Source: Agrobacterium tumefaciens (lineage in GTDB: Bacteria; Pseudomonadota; Alphaproteobacteria; Rhizobiales; Rhizobiaceae). From it: a stretch of 64,000 bases of DNA. Position 1 is the stretch's first letter, and the number at the start of each line of letters is the position of its first letter. Made by a program: the position numbers and the translations under genes. Positions 35,755 to 47,200 of this stretch are shown in pieces. The stretch is taken from NCBI RefSeq assembly GCF_017726655.1, contig NZ_CP072309.1, positions 124,001-188,000 on the forward strand, read 5' to 3'. Below the pieces are notes generated by a model. It did no database searches and was not told where the DNA came from. It saw nothing but the letters and a program-made list of their open reading frames with translations.

Positions 35755-36156
35755 TTACAGTGCTTCCAGCAACTGCTGCAATTGCGCTGTTTTCTCTGGC
35801 CCCAACCGGGCCTCGATATCATCCTGCACCCGATCCCAAAGCGGAGCCCCCGCCTTTAAAATCGCATGACCCTCCTCGGTAACGGAGAGCATCGCTTCCC
35901 GCTGATCCTCGCCGTGGCCTATAGCGACCAGACCCATCCGCGCCAACACTTTTGCATTGCGGCCAACGGTGGAGCGATCCAGCTCCACCCGGGCGGCCAG
36001 ATCCGTGAGCGAGACCGGCGCCGTTCGATTGATATTCCGCAGCAGGCTAAACTGAGCGATATTCACACCAAGCGGCGCCAGCGCCTCGTCATAATAGGAC
36101 GAGACCTTGCGGGATGCTTTGCGCAACAGGATACAGTGGCAGTGACTGTTTGACAT
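35755..36156 (-). CDS. MarR-family transcriptional regulator
   Basis: 133 aa starting MSNSHCHCILLRK. The winged helix is at about 45-100 (LTDLAARVELDRSTVGRNAKVL, GEDQREAMLSVTEEG). The N-terminal Cys-His-Cys (residues 6-8) could be redox- or metal-sensing, but that is inference. The ATG at 36156 lies five bases from a perfect palindrome; longer in-frame codons would run through that palindrome. Probable autorepressor and repressor of the downstream MFS gene. Confidence 0.87.
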   Translation of the reverse strand: MSNSHCHCILLRKASRKVSSYYDEALAPLGVNIAQFSLLRNINRTAPVSLTDLAARVELDRSTVGRNAKVLARMGLVAIGHGEDQREAMLSVTEEGHAILKAGAPLWDRVQDDIEARLGPEKTAQLQQLLEAL

Positions 36157-36160
36157 GACA

Positions 36161-36174
36161 CGGGTATATACCCG
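36161..36174. promoter_or_regulatory. MarR-type operator before marR
   Basis: CGGGTATATACCCG is a perfect 14-bp palindrome five bases upstream of the regulator ATG. Nearly identical to the dyad at 35725 before the transporter gene. Confidence 0.72.
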
Positions 36175-36302
36175 CAGATTGTCGGGCGCAAGCCCTTCCC
36201 GGAAATTGTCGGCCGCCGCAGGGGCGGCTTCGCAATCGCGCAAAGCGGAAACAATAAACCCCGGCTTTGGGCCGGGGTTTGACATCAGACGGGAAATTCG
36301 TC

Positions 36303-36872
36303 TCAGGCAGAGAGCCGGCGGCCGGCCGCGACGAGCATTCCCGCCGCGCCTTCCAGCCAACCGGATTTCAACTCCAGCGCCAGGAAACGGCTGCGTTCAA
36401 ACGGGCCGGGCATCATCAGGTGCTGCGTCTTGTCGGCAAAAAAACCGAAACGCTCGTAATAGGGGGCGTCACCAACCAGAAGGATTGCGCCGTGGCCGCG
36501 CCTGGTGGCCTCGCCAATGGCGGCACGCATCAGCGCCGATCCGATGCCCTTGCCTTCATGGGCGGCATCGACGGCGAGCGGGCCGAGCAGCAGGGCTTCG
36601 ACGGCGCGACCTTCGCGGGTGATCCCCGCCTCGACGTTCCACAGGCGCACCGTGCCAATGACATGGCCGTTCTCATCGCGGGCGACCAGTGCCAGGCCCT
36701 CGGCTGGGACCCGGCCAGCGCGCAGCTTTTCCGAAGACTTGCGGCGGCGGCCCGCACCCATGGCGCGGTCCAGAAGGTTTTCACGGGCAACGACATCGCC
36801 CGGATTTTCCTGATCGACATGAAATGTCTGCGGGGTGAAAAATGCCCGTACCGAATTCAAAAGAGCGGCCAT
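36303..36872 (-). CDS. GNAT-family N-acetyltransferase
   Basis: 189 aa. The acetyl-CoA loop is in LGPLAVDAAHEGKGIGSALMRAAI (R/Q-x2-G-x-G/A variant EGKGIG, about residue 110-115), followed by VGDAPYYERFGF typical of the YhbS-like branch. Cytoplasmic acetyl transfer to an amine; substrate unknown. It lies 192 bases downstream of ornithine decarboxylase on the same strand, so acetylation of a polyamine-related amine is possible but unproven. Confidence 0.85.
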   Translation of the reverse strand: MAALLNSVRAFFTPQTFHVDQENPGDVVARENLLDRAMGAGRRRKSSEKLRAGRVPAEGLALVARDENGHVIGTVRLWNVEAGITREGRAVEALLLGPLAVDAAHEGKGIGSALMRAAIGEATRRGHGAILLVGDAPYYERFGFFADKTQHLMMPGPFERSRFLALELKSGWLEGAAGMLVAAGRRLSA

Positions 36873-37033
36873 CCTTGGCCTCCCGTCGCAACACCGCCCA
36901 CACGCGGCCCTTGATAAAAATTGGTGGAGCCGTCCCGGCCCGCCGACACGCTTTCCTCGGCTGGAAGAGGCGCAGCAAGCAGGGGATTGCGCAACAGCAC
37001 AATCGGCAGGGCCGGAACGGAAGCTTGGTCGAG

Positions 37034-37059
37034 ACGCCGCCCTTTTCAGCGGACGGCGT
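37034..37059 (-). terminator. Hairpin at the end of odc
   Basis: ACGCCG and CGGCGT arms enclose a partly paired CCC/GGA inner stem, starting six bases after the odc stop. No clear T tract; weak intrinsic terminator or stability hairpin. Confidence 0.4.
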
Positions 37060-37064
37060 TCGGA

Positions 37065-38198
37065 TCAGATGACGTAGGCCTTCAGCGGTTCGAAACCGTT
37101 GAACGCGACCGCCGAATAGGTGGTCGTGTAGGCGCCCGTGCCTTCGATCAGAACTTCGTCGCCGATGGTCAGAGAGACCGGCAGCGGGTACATGTTCTTT
37201 TCATACAGCACGTCGGCGCTGTCGCAGGTCGGACCGGCCAGAACGCAGGGCTGCATCTCGTCCTGATCGCGCTCGGTGCGGATCGGGTAACGGATTGCCT
37301 CGTCCATCGTCTCGGCGAGACCGCCGAACTTGCCGATGTCGAGGAACACCCAGCGGTGGTTGTCGTTGTCAGACTTCTTCGAGACGAGAACGACTTCCGC
37401 CTTGATGACGCCAGCATTGCCGACCATGCCGCGGCCCGGCTCAATGATCGTCTTCGGGATCTGGTTGCCGAAGTGCTTGCGCAGCGCGGTATCGATTGCC
37501 TGGCCGTATTCTTCGGCAGCAGGAACGTCGCGCAGGTACTTGGTCGGGAAACCACCGCCCATATTGACCATCTGCAGGTGGATGCCCTGCTTGGCAAGCG
37601 ATGCGAACACACGCTTGGCGTCAGCCAGCGCCGCATCCCATGCGTCGAGGTTCATCATCTGCGAGCCGACGTGGAAGGATACGCCGTAGGACTCGAGACC
37701 GAGCTGATGGGCGTAGACGAGAACGTCCACCGCCATCTGCGGCACGCAGCCAAACTTGCGCGACAGCGGCCATTCGGCACCTTCACCATCCGTGAGCACG
37801 CGGCAGAAAACGCGGGCGCCAGGAGCGGCACGCGCAACCTTCTCGACTTCCTCATGGCTGTCCACGGCGAAAAGATCGATGCCGAGCGCGTGGGCGCGAG
37901 CAACATCGCGTTCCTTCTTGATGGTGTTGCCGAAGGAGATACGGTCAGCCGTCGCACCGGCGTCGAGCGCCATCTGGATTTCAGCCACGGAGGCGCAATC
38001 GAAGTTGGAGCCGAGCGACGCGAGCAGCGTCAGGATTTCGGGAGCCGGGTTCGCCTTGACGGCATAATAGATCGCGCTGTTTGGCAGGGAATGCCGGAAC
38101 GCGTTGAAATTATCGCGCACGACGTCGAGATCAACCACGAGGCAAGGGCCTTCGGGACGTCGGGTCTTGATGAAGTCGAGAATGCGTGCAGTCGTCAT
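37065..38198 (-). CDS. odc: Ornithine decarboxylase (alanine-racemase-fold, PLP)
   Basis: 377 aa, group IV decarboxylase. The PLP lysine is in YAVKANP (about residue 47). HVGSQ, the glycine loop NMGGGFP and EPGRGMVGNAG bind the phosphate, and the substrate Cys/Asp pair is in GPTCDSADVLYE (about 320). Decarboxylates L-ornithine (and possibly lysine) to putrescine. The ATG at 38198 gives the length usual for Rhizobiaceae. A leader of more than 300 nt precedes it, with hairpins and a possible leader peptide. Divergent from a LysR regulator. Confidence 0.93.
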   Translation of the reverse strand: MTTARILDFIKTRRPEGPCLVVDLDVVRDNFNAFRHSLPNSAIYYAVKANPAPEILTLLASLGSNFDCASVAEIQMALDAGATADRISFGNTIKKERDVARAHALGIDLFAVDSHEEVEKVARAAPGARVFCRVLTDGEGAEWPLSRKFGCVPQMAVDVLVYAHQLGLESYGVSFHVGSQMMNLDAWDAALADAKRVFASLAKQGIHLQMVNMGGGFPTKYLRDVPAAEEYGQAIDTALRKHFGNQIPKTIIEPGRGMVGNAGVIKAEVVLVSKKSDNDNHRWVFLDIGKFGGLAETMDEAIRYPIRTERDQDEMQPCVLAGPTCDSADVLYEKNMYPLPVSLTIGDEVLIEGTGAYTTTYSAVAFNGFEPLKAYVI

Positions 38199-38204
38199 CG
38201 ATGT

Positions 38205-38520
38205 ATTCCCTGTTAAACCGGCTCCGGAAAAATCCGGAGGACAAAGGACGCTCGAGATATGCATTCGAATCAGCCGGTGGAGGCGCAGAATCGATAGCAT
38301 ACGCTCAAGGCGCGAATGTGAACGACGCCCTGCCAGAGCATCATTCGGCTTTGTCTGCCATGGATTGGAGGGAATGACCCGACCGCACTTCAGGCAATGA
38401 TGGTGTGCCTCTTCAGTACCCCGGCTGATGGAAAGCCGGCAGAGAACCAGAAAGGCCCGCACCGTCGTTGCTTCGTATGTCCTCGCATTTCCCGGTTGGC
38501 CGGAATAGCGACTGGAGGGG
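38205..38520 (-). promoter_or_regulatory. speF-type leader RNA of ornithine decarboxylase (probable)
   Basis: Alphaproteobacterial odc/speF genes carry a long structured leader (the speF motif described by Corbino and colleagues). The sequence shows a perfect hairpin CTCCGGA-TTTT-TCCGGAG (38222-38239) near the start codon and another CCGGCT-N7-AGCCGG (38421-38439). A 32-codon reading frame lies between 38390 and 38488. Boundaries are approximate and no covariance model was run. The remainder of the 38199-38734 spacer to the LysR gene holds no further feature I recognise. Confidence 0.5.
38390..38488 (-). CDS. Candidate leader peptide in the odc leader (32 aa)
   Basis: ATG at 38488, TGA at 38390-38392, beginning MRGHTKQRRCGPFWFSAG. 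The first ten residues are rich in Arg/Lys. The position inside the speF-type leader and the Arg/Lys bias recall the ornithine-sensing leader peptide of enterobacterial speF, but the sequence itself is not homologous by eye. The ribosome site is poor: GGGA lies only two bases before the ATG. May be chance. Confidence 0.3.
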   Translation of the reverse strand: MRGHTKQRRCGPFWFSAGFPSAGVLKRHTIIA

Positions 38521-38734
38521 TTAGTTCCAGGTACCTTACCTAAATCCTCACCACATCGAGGAATCGGCGGACACACATGGGCACGTGCGACTTTGGGCAG
38601 CACGGGAGATAAGAATATTCGCAGTCATAATCAAGAGGAATTTTTCACCAAAGAGCGGATTTTTTCGGCAGCGATTTAAGGGTTGAACAGTGACCGCCAC
38701 ACGTTCAATTATATGGAACAAACCGGAGGATTTC

Positions 38735-39628
38735 ATGGATACCCTGACCCGCATCCGCGCCTTTATCGATGTTGTCGAAGCGGAGGGATTTTCTGCAGCG
38801 GCGCGCAAGACAGGCCGTTCAAAGGCGCTGCTGTCGAAATATGTCCGGGAACTGGAGGATGATCTCGGCGCGCTGCTCCTCAACCGCACCACACGGCAGT
38901 TCTCTCTGACCGAAGCTGGACATACCTATTATCGCACTGCCTCCGATATCCTCAAAGAGATCGATAACCTCGCTGATCTGGTGCGGGAAAAAAATGCCGA
39001 TCTGAAGGGCAAGCTCAGGATTTCCGTTCCCCGCACCTTCATCGATGCCGATGTCGGCCAAAGCCTGATCGACTTTGCCAAGGAAAATCCGGAACTCGCA
39101 TTGGAGATCGTTGCCGATGACAGGTTCGTCGATCTGATCGAGGAAGGTTTCGACCTGGCGATCCGTATCACCCGCCTGGAAGATTCGGGCCTCATCGCCC
39201 GCAAGCTGTCCGACTTCAGGGTCTATGCGGTTGCCACGACGGATTTCGTGGCGAAACATGGACCCCTTGACGGCCCGCAGGATTTCGCCCGCGTCCCTTT
39301 CATCATCGATACGAACACGCGTTTCCACAATACGGTGCGGTATCTGGAGCCGGATGGCGGATCGAATTCCGTGACCATCAGCGGACCGATCGAAGTCAAT
39401 AGTCCGCAGGCGACATTACGCGCTGCGCGAGCGGGTCTCGGCATCGCCATGGTGCCTGACTTCATTGCCCGTCCTCATATCCAGTCCGGCGAACTTGTGA
39501 CGCTGTTTGACGACTACATTTCAAAGGACCGCGGCATCTATGCCGTCTACCCGCACCGCCGCTACCTGCCAGCCAAAGTACGCAGTTTTGTTGATTATCT
39601 CTCGGCGTGGTTCAGGAAGAACGCGTGA
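38735..39628 (+). CDS. LysR-family transcriptional regulator
   Basis: 297 aa. N-terminal helix-turn-helix (GFSAAARKTGRSKALLSKYVRELED, about residues 17-41), then a PBP2-like effector domain (about 88-290) with LEIVADDRFVDLIEEGFDLAIR. The ATG at 38735 has CCGGAGG five bases upstream; an in-frame ATG 15 codons earlier lacks one. Divergent from odc and convergent with the CUT2 importer. Closest in style to the CrgA/YhjC-type subgroup; target unknown. Confidence 0.9.
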   Translation: MDTLTRIRAFIDVVEAEGFSAAARKTGRSKALLSKYVRELEDDLGALLLNRTTRQFSLTEAGHTYYRTASDILKEIDNLADLVREKNADLKGKLRISVPRTFIDADVGQSLIDFAKENPELALEIVADDRFVDLIEEGFDLAIRITRLEDSGLIARKLSDFRVYAVATTDFVAKHGPLDGPQDFARVPFIIDTNTRFHNTVRYLEPDGGSNSVTISGPIEVNSPQATLRAARAGLGIAMVPDFIARPHIQSGELVTLFDDYISKDRGIYAVYPHRRYLPAKVRSFVDYLSAWFRKNA

Positions 39629-39640
39629 TGCGAAAATGAA

Positions 39641-39662
39641 ACGCCCGCCTCGCGGCGGGCGT
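39641..39662. terminator. Bidirectional terminator between LysR gene and CUT2 operon
   Basis: ACGCCCGCC-TCGC-GGCGGGCGT, a 9-bp perfect stem. On the minus strand the hairpin is followed by TTCATTTT, making it a reasonable intrinsic terminator for the importer operon; the plus side lacks a T tract. Confidence 0.7.
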
Positions 39663-39682
39663 CTACAGCCGCTGAAATCAGA

Positions 39683-40636
39683 TCAGAACGGCGAATCCGG
39701 AAAGTAGAACTGCTCGGCATTGTCCTTGGTGATCAGCGTCGCATCAAGGATGTACTCACCCGCGACCGGCACCTGATCGAAGAAATGCCCGGCCGTCAGC
39801 TGCATGGCGGTCGCCACCATCGCCGGCGGATAGAGCACGTCGACCGGCACGAGCTTGTCGCCGTCCATGACCTTCTTGATCATGTCCTTGGAACCGGCGC
39901 CGGCAACGATGTATTTGATATCGGTGCGCTTAGCCTGCTGAATGGCTTCCAGCACGCCGATTGCCATGTCGTCATCCTGACACCAGACCACGTCGATCTT
40001 CTTGTACTTGGTCAGATAGTCCTGCATCACGCGGAAGGCGTCGTCACGGTTCCAGTTGCCGTACTGGCGGTCAAGAACCTTGACGCTGGAGCCGGCGATG
40101 CCCTTGTCAAAACCATCCTGGCGCTGCTGGTCGATCGGGATCGGCAGCCCGCGAATGACCACGACTTCGGCATCCGGTGTCGTCTTCTTGATGTATTCGC
40201 CGGCCACCTGGCCGAGCGCCGGATTGTTGCCGGCCACATAGAGATCGCGGATCGAATTGTCGTTGACACTCGGCGCGCGGTCGACGAGCGCGACGAAGGT
40301 GCCCTTGTCCTTGATTTCCTTGATGGCGTTGACAAGCGGGTCGGGATCGGACGGCAGGACGACCAGCGCGTCGAGCCCCTGCACGGCCAGATCCTGCAGC
40401 GCGTTCGCCTGATTGGCTGCATCCGGCGATGTCTTGACGATGACATTGAGCCCCGGATGCTCCTGCATCAGAAGCTTGGCCACACGCTCGGCGTGATAGA
40501 CCACGCCCGCCGTCCAGCCGTGGTCGGCCGCCGGAATGGAGACGCCGATCGTGACCTTCTTGTCCTGCGCATGGGCAGAACCCGCAAGGACCGTTGCCAG
40601 CGCGGCAAAGGCCACGCCGATGAATTTTCTACGCAT
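39683..40636 (-). CDS. CUT2 sugar ABC transporter substrate-binding protein
   Basis: 317-aa periplasmic ribose-type binding protein. Signal peptide ends at GSAHAQ, and the mature protein begins DKKVTIGVSIPAADHGW. VKTSPDAANQANALQDL and GLDALVVLPSDPDPL are typical of the RbsB family. The ATG at 40636 has GGAGG nine bases upstream. Last gene of an ATPase-permease-binding protein operon. A sugar or sugar alcohol ligand is likely; not resolved. Confidence 0.9.
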   Translation of the reverse strand: MRRKFIGVAFAALATVLAGSAHAQDKKVTIGVSIPAADHGWTAGVVYHAERVAKLLMQEHPGLNVIVKTSPDAANQANALQDLAVQGLDALVVLPSDPDPLVNAIKEIKDKGTFVALVDRAPSVNDNSIRDLYVAGNNPALGQVAGEYIKKTTPDAEVVVIRGLPIPIDQQRQDGFDKGIAGSSVKVLDRQYGNWNRDDAFRVMQDYLTKYKKIDVVWCQDDDMAIGVLEAIQQAKRTDIKYIVAGAGSKDMIKKVMDGDKLVPVDVLYPPAMVATAMQLTAGHFFDQVPVAGEYILDATLITKDNAEQFYFPDSPF

Positions 40637-40708
40637 AGTCTCTTTCCTCCCAAGACCGGGGCGTTCCTCCTCCAACCGCACCTGCCCCAGATGGCGCGGC
40701 GTGATACC

Positions 40709-41710
40709 TTACCTGCGGCTGAGCGAGCGCTGCACCAGCATGGCAATGATGATGATGGCCCCCTGAATGGCGCCAATCAGATATTCGCTGACGAAGTTCG
40801 ACAGGATCATGATGTTGCCGACGATTTCCAGAATGAAGGCGCCGCAGATCGTGCCCCAGATGCGCCCTACCCCGCCGCGCAGCGCCGTGCCGCCGACAAC
40901 AACCGCCGTGATCGCCTGCAGCTCCCAGAGCATGCCGGTGGTCGCAGACGTCGAAGCAAGGCGCGGCACGTAAAGCAGGACCGCAACGGCGACGCAGAGC
41001 CCCTGCACGACGTAGGCGATGGTTCTCACCCTCGCGACCGATATGCCGGAATAGCGTGCGACATCTTCGCTCGACCCCACCGCCGTCAGATGCCGGCCGT
41101 ATCGCGTGCGGTAAAGCACGAAGGCCGCAAGCGCGGCGGTGACGAAAATGACGATCACAGGCACGGGTACGCCGAGCACATTGCCGAAGTAGACCGGGCG
41201 ATAAAGCGTCTGGATTTCGGGGTTACGCAGCGTTATCGCGCCGCCCTGTGACAACCAGGTGGTCAAGCCGCGATAGATGCCCATGGTGCCGAGTGTGGCG
41301 ATGAAGGGTTCGATACGGCCGATGGTGGTGATGAGGCCGTTGGCAAGCCCGCAAGCCGCGCCGATGGCGAGCGCCAGCGCCATGGCGGCAATCAGCATGA
41401 CCGCCGGGTTCGCGATCGAACCGCTATTCATGAACAGGATCATCAGGCTGGCCACGAAAGCAACCATCGCCCCGACTGAGAGATCAAGCCCGCCGGACGT
41501 GATGACATAGGTTGCACCCAGCGCGATAATGGCAATGAAGGCGCTGCGGGTGATGACATTCAACAGATTGTCGATGCCGATGAAATTCGGGTTGGCAATG
41601 GCGCCAAGAACCAGAAGCAGGGCGAGCGCCACGAATGGCGCTACGGCGCGCAGGTCCCAGTCTTTGGAAGTCTTCGGCGTTTTGCCGGAATCGAGTGCGG
41701 CCTCAGTCAT
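40709..41710 (-). CDS. CUT2 sugar ABC transporter permease (RbsC type)
   Basis: 333 aa, about eight to ten hydrophobic segments. ALGATYVITSGGLDLSVGAM near residue 70, IGRIEPFIATLGTMGIYRG near 135 and AVVVGGTALRGGVG near 255 are RbsC-family signatures. The ATG at 41710 follows GAGGGGAAAA; a TTG four codons upstream overlaps that site. Between the ATPase and binding-protein genes. Confidence 0.92.
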   Translation of the reverse strand: MTEAALDSGKTPKTSKDWDLRAVAPFVALALLLVLGAIANPNFIGIDNLLNVITRSAFIAIIALGATYVITSGGLDLSVGAMVAFVASLMILFMNSGSIANPAVMLIAAMALALAIGAACGLANGLITTIGRIEPFIATLGTMGIYRGLTTWLSQGGAITLRNPEIQTLYRPVYFGNVLGVPVPVIVIFVTAALAAFVLYRTRYGRHLTAVGSSEDVARYSGISVARVRTIAYVVQGLCVAVAVLLYVPRLASTSATTGMLWELQAITAVVVGGTALRGGVGRIWGTICGAFILEIVGNIMILSNFVSEYLIGAIQGAIIIIAMLVQRSLSRR

Positions 41711-41760
41711 TTTTCCCCTCAATTGTCTTTTCGTCAGGCCTTTTCCAAAGGGCTCGCTTC

Positions 41761-43284
<1,524 letters not shown>

Positions 43285-43484
43285 GTGTCGTCACCAGTTC
43301 CGCGAAAGAACGGGCGACAGCAGTCTCTTTGTTCTCGTGAAAATGACCATCCGCGAACTCCTCCCAAAGCTCGAAGAAGAAGCTAGCGTCGGTTTTGAGG
43401 TACGTAAAGCAAATTTCGCTCGTCTTTTAGAATACACTCAAATTTGACCAGCAGATGCCGCTCTTTGCGGTCACGTCAGAACAA

Positions 43485-44108
43485 TCATGGTTCCGCTAAA
43501 CGCTGGAACCCTTTCATGAGGCGGTGAACAGCTTCGGCGCCGTCTCTGGCAAGGTCGAATCGCTTGCCGAAAAGCAGCCAGTCCGAACACATTCCCTTGA
43601 GCAGCCAATAGAGCGCACCAAGTGCCGAATCTGCCGTCCAATTGTCATTGAACGCGCCTTCCGCCTGCGCCCGCTCGAAAGCGGCCTCGAGCCGCTCCTT
43701 GTGATAGCGATCCAGCTCTTCCTGTGCATGCAGCACGGGCGCAAATTCATCGGAATAATTGGTGCGCAGACTAATGGTCATGATGCGCTGGCGTTGCTCA
43801 TCCTCGGCAAGAAGCTTCAGCCATTTACAGGCCGCCTCCTCTATCCTGTCCAAGAGCGCCGAGCCCTTGAGGCCGGGATCACCGAAATCCAGCAGGTCCG
43901 ACTCGGGCAAGGCCACCGATTGATAGAGACCGATGAAGAGATCAGTCTTACTGGCGAAATGCCAGTAGATCGCTCCGCGGGTTACGCCGGCCGCTGCCGC
44001 CACCTCGTCCAGCGAGCTGTTGGCCACACCCTTTCTGAAGAACACCCGCTCGGCAGCGGCAAGGATCGCCTGACGCGTCTCTTCTGCCTCGGCCTTTGTT
44101 CGGCGCAT
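43485..44108 (-). CDS. acrR: TetR-family repressor of RND efflux (AcrR)
   Basis: 207 aa. TetR helix-turn-helix SLDEVAAAAGVTRGAIYWHFASKTDLF at about 30-56 and an AcrR-like ligand domain. The ATG at 44108 has AGGAA nine bases upstream; an in-frame start nine codons earlier lacks one. Third gene after acrA-acrB on the same strand (119-bp gap), an arrangement I recall for the acrABR operon of A. tumefaciens. Likely binds the inverted repeat before acrA. The symbol rests on family and context. Confidence 0.85.
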   Translation of the reverse strand: MRRTKAEAEETRQAILAAAERVFFRKGVANSSLDEVAAAAGVTRGAIYWHFASKTDLFIGLYQSVALPESDLLDFGDPGLKGSALLDRIEEAACKWLKLLAEDEQRQRIMTISLRTNYSDEFAPVLHAQEELDRYHKERLEAAFERAQAEGAFNDNWTADSALGALYWLLKGMCSDWLLFGKRFDLARDGAEAVHRLMKGFQRLAEP

Positions 44109-44227
44109 GCTGATGTTTCCTTCCACTCGCGGCACGGCGCTTTCGCACCGTGCTTTCTGTTCAGTGCCAGTCTTTCCTTACGATGAATACATCTCCATCA
44201 CGTTCGGAACGGCCTTACCTTCCGATT

Positions 44228-47200
44228 TTATTCCGCTGGCGATATGGCGTCAGCAGCAATCTTGTCGTCCTTCTTCCGATCCCCGAAAATCCTCATGACG
44301 AAGACGAAGAAAACGGGCACGAAGAAGATCGCAAGGATCGTCGCCGAGATCATGCCACCGAGAACACCGGTACCAATGGCGTTCTGGCTGGCCGCGCTCG
44401 CGCCCGAGGCGATCGCCATCGGCAGGACGCCGAGCGAGAAGGCAAGCGACGTCATCAGGATCGGCCGGAAGCGCAGGTGCGCAGCCTCCACCGTCGCATC
44501 GTAGGTCGACTTGCCTTCCGCCCGCAGATCCTTGGCGAATTCGATGATCAGGATCGCGTTTTTGGCGGACAGGCCGATGATGGCGACCAGCCCCACAAGG
44601 AAGTAGACGTCGTTGGGCATGCCGCGCAGCATCACAGCTGCTACCGAACCAATCACTCCAAGCGGGACGACCAGCATGACCGAAATCGGAATCGACCAGC
44701 TTTCGTAAAGGGCCGCCAAGAGCAGGAAGACGAACAGCACGCTGAGGCCGATCAGGGCTGGCGCCTGCGAGCCCGACTGGATTTCCTGCAGCGACTGGCC
44801 GGTCCACTCGAAACCGAAACCAGATGGCAGTTCCCGTGCCAGACGCTCCATCTCGGCGATCGCGTCGCCAGAGGAGTAACCCGGTGCGGATTGGCCACTG
44901 ATGCGGATTGCGGGATAGCCGTTGTAGCCGACCACCTGCGAGGGACCGCGCACCCATTCCACCGAAGCGAACGAGCTGACCGGCACCATCCCGCCATTGG
45001 CATTGCGCACGTTGAGGTTCAGAAGATCCTCGGTCTTCATGCGCTGCCCCTGTTCGGCCTGCACCGTCACGCGCTGCATGCGGCCGGCATTGGGAAAGTC
45101 GTTAACGTAGGACGAACCCATATTGGCCGAAATAGTGGCGTTGATGTCGCTGAAGGTGACGCCGAATGTGTTGGCCTTTTCACGGTCGATGATGAGATTG
45201 ACCTGCGCCGCATCCGGCATGCCTTCGATGCGAAGGCCGGCAAGGATGGGGCTCTTTCGCGCAGCAGCCATCAGTTGCGCGCCAGCTGCGCTGAGTGCCG
45301 TCTGCCCGGCGCCCGACCTGTCCTGAAGACGGAAAGTGAAGCCGCTGGAATTGCCAAGACCCTGAATCGGCGGTGGCGAAAGCGCAAAGGACATGGCGTC
45401 CGGAAGACCCCAGAGCTTGCCGTTAATCCGGGCGGAGATTGCCGCAGCGGAATCTTCCGGTCCACGTTCGCTCCAGTCCTTCAGGGTCGCAAAGGCAAGA
45501 CCCGCATTCTGGCCGGAGCCGGAGAAGGAGAAGCCCGAAACCGCAATGACCCGTTCGACAGCCGGCTCTTCCATGAAGATCTTCTCGATCTGCTGGATGG
45601 ATTGCAGTGTGCGCTCGGTGCTGGCCTCGGCCGGCGCCTGAATGTCGACAATCAGATAGCCCTGGTCCTCATTCGGCAGGAACGAGCTCGGCAACTGCAT
45701 ATAGGCCCAACCAAGACCGGCCAGCAGTGCCGCGTAGATGACCATGAACCGGCCCGACCGCTTGATGATGCCGCCGACCGATGACGAATATTTATGCGAC
45801 GCCTTATCGAAGTTCCGGTTGAACCAGCCGAAGAAACCCCTCTTTTCGTGATGCCCCGCCTTGATTGGCTTCAGGAACGATGCGCAGAGCGCCGGCGTGA
45901 GCGACAGGGCGAGGAAGCCCGAGAACAGGATCGACACCACCATCGTCAGGCTGAACTGCTGGTAGATGATGCCGACCGCACCGGGGAAGAAGGCCATGGG
46001 CACGAACACCGCCGTCAGCACGAGTGTGATGCCGATGATCGCGCCCGAAATCTGGCCCATTGCCTTGCGGGTGGCTTCCTTCGGCGAGAGGTGCTCCTCC
46101 GCCATGATGCGCTCGACGTTCTCGACGACGACGATCGCGTCGTCCACCAGAATACCGATGGCAAGCACCATCGCAAACATCGTCAAAACGTTGATTGAGA
46201 AGCCCGAGACATACATGATGGCGCAGGTGCCGAGCAGCGCGACAGGCACCACCAATGTCGGAATGATCGTGTAGCGGATGTTCTGCAGGAAGACGAACAT
46301 CACGATGAAGACGAGGATGATCGCCTCGATCAGCGTATGGATGACCTTCTCGATCGAAATCTTGACGAAGGGGCTGGTGTCATAGGGAATTTCGTATTCG
46401 ATGCCCTGAGGGAAGTATTGCGACAGCTCCTCCATCGTGGCGCGCACACCTTCTGAGGTCTGCAGCGCGTTCCCCGTCGGCGACAGCTGGACGCCGATCG
46501 CCGCGCTCGGCTTGCCGTTGAGACGGCTCGAGAAGTTGTAGCTCTCGCCGCCCACTTCGACGCGCGCGACATCACGCAGCCGAACGGAAGACCCGTCGGG
46601 GTTGGCGCGCAGCACGATGGATCCGAACTCCTCCGGCGAGGTCAACTGTCCCTGGACGTTGACGGTTGCGGAAATCTGCTGGCCAACAGGGTTTGGCGAT
46701 GCACCGATGCGGCCGGCCGCGACCTGCGAGTTCTGCGCCTGGATGGCGCTGATAACATCATTCGAGGTGAGGCTAAGGCCCAGCATCTTGTCCGGGTCCA
46801 TCCAGATTCGCATGGAGCGCTGGGTAGCGAAAAGCTGCGCGCTGCCAACACCGGGCACACGGCGCAATTCACCCAGCACGTTGCGGCTCAGATAGTCACC
46901 AAGTCCGATGGCGTCGGTGTTGCCGTCAACGGAGGTCAGCGCGACCATCATTAGAAACGAGGTACCGGCCTGCTCGACACGCAGTCCCTGCTGCGTCACA
47001 GAGCGTGGCAGACGCGGCTCGACGCGCGCTATACGGTTTTGCACTTCCACCTGAGCTTCGCCGATATTGGTGCCGGGCTCGAACGTCACATTGATGGAAA
47101 TCCGGCCGGACGATTCCGAGGTCGACTCGAAATAGATCAGACCGGGGACACCGTTCAGCTCTTCCTCGATTGGTCGCGTCACGCTCTGGTAGATGTCCTC

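Noticed and set aside
38281..38300. In-frame upstream ATG extending odc by about 35 residues
   Set aside because: The extension crosses the leader hairpin at 38222-38239 and has no similarity to decarboxylases; the ATG at 38198 gives the family length.
43301..43447. Short plus-strand frame (MTIRELLPKLEEE...) between the CUT2 operon and acrR
   Set aside because: About 34 codons with plausible composition, but no ribosome site and it lies in the promoter region of a leftward operon; no domain recognised.
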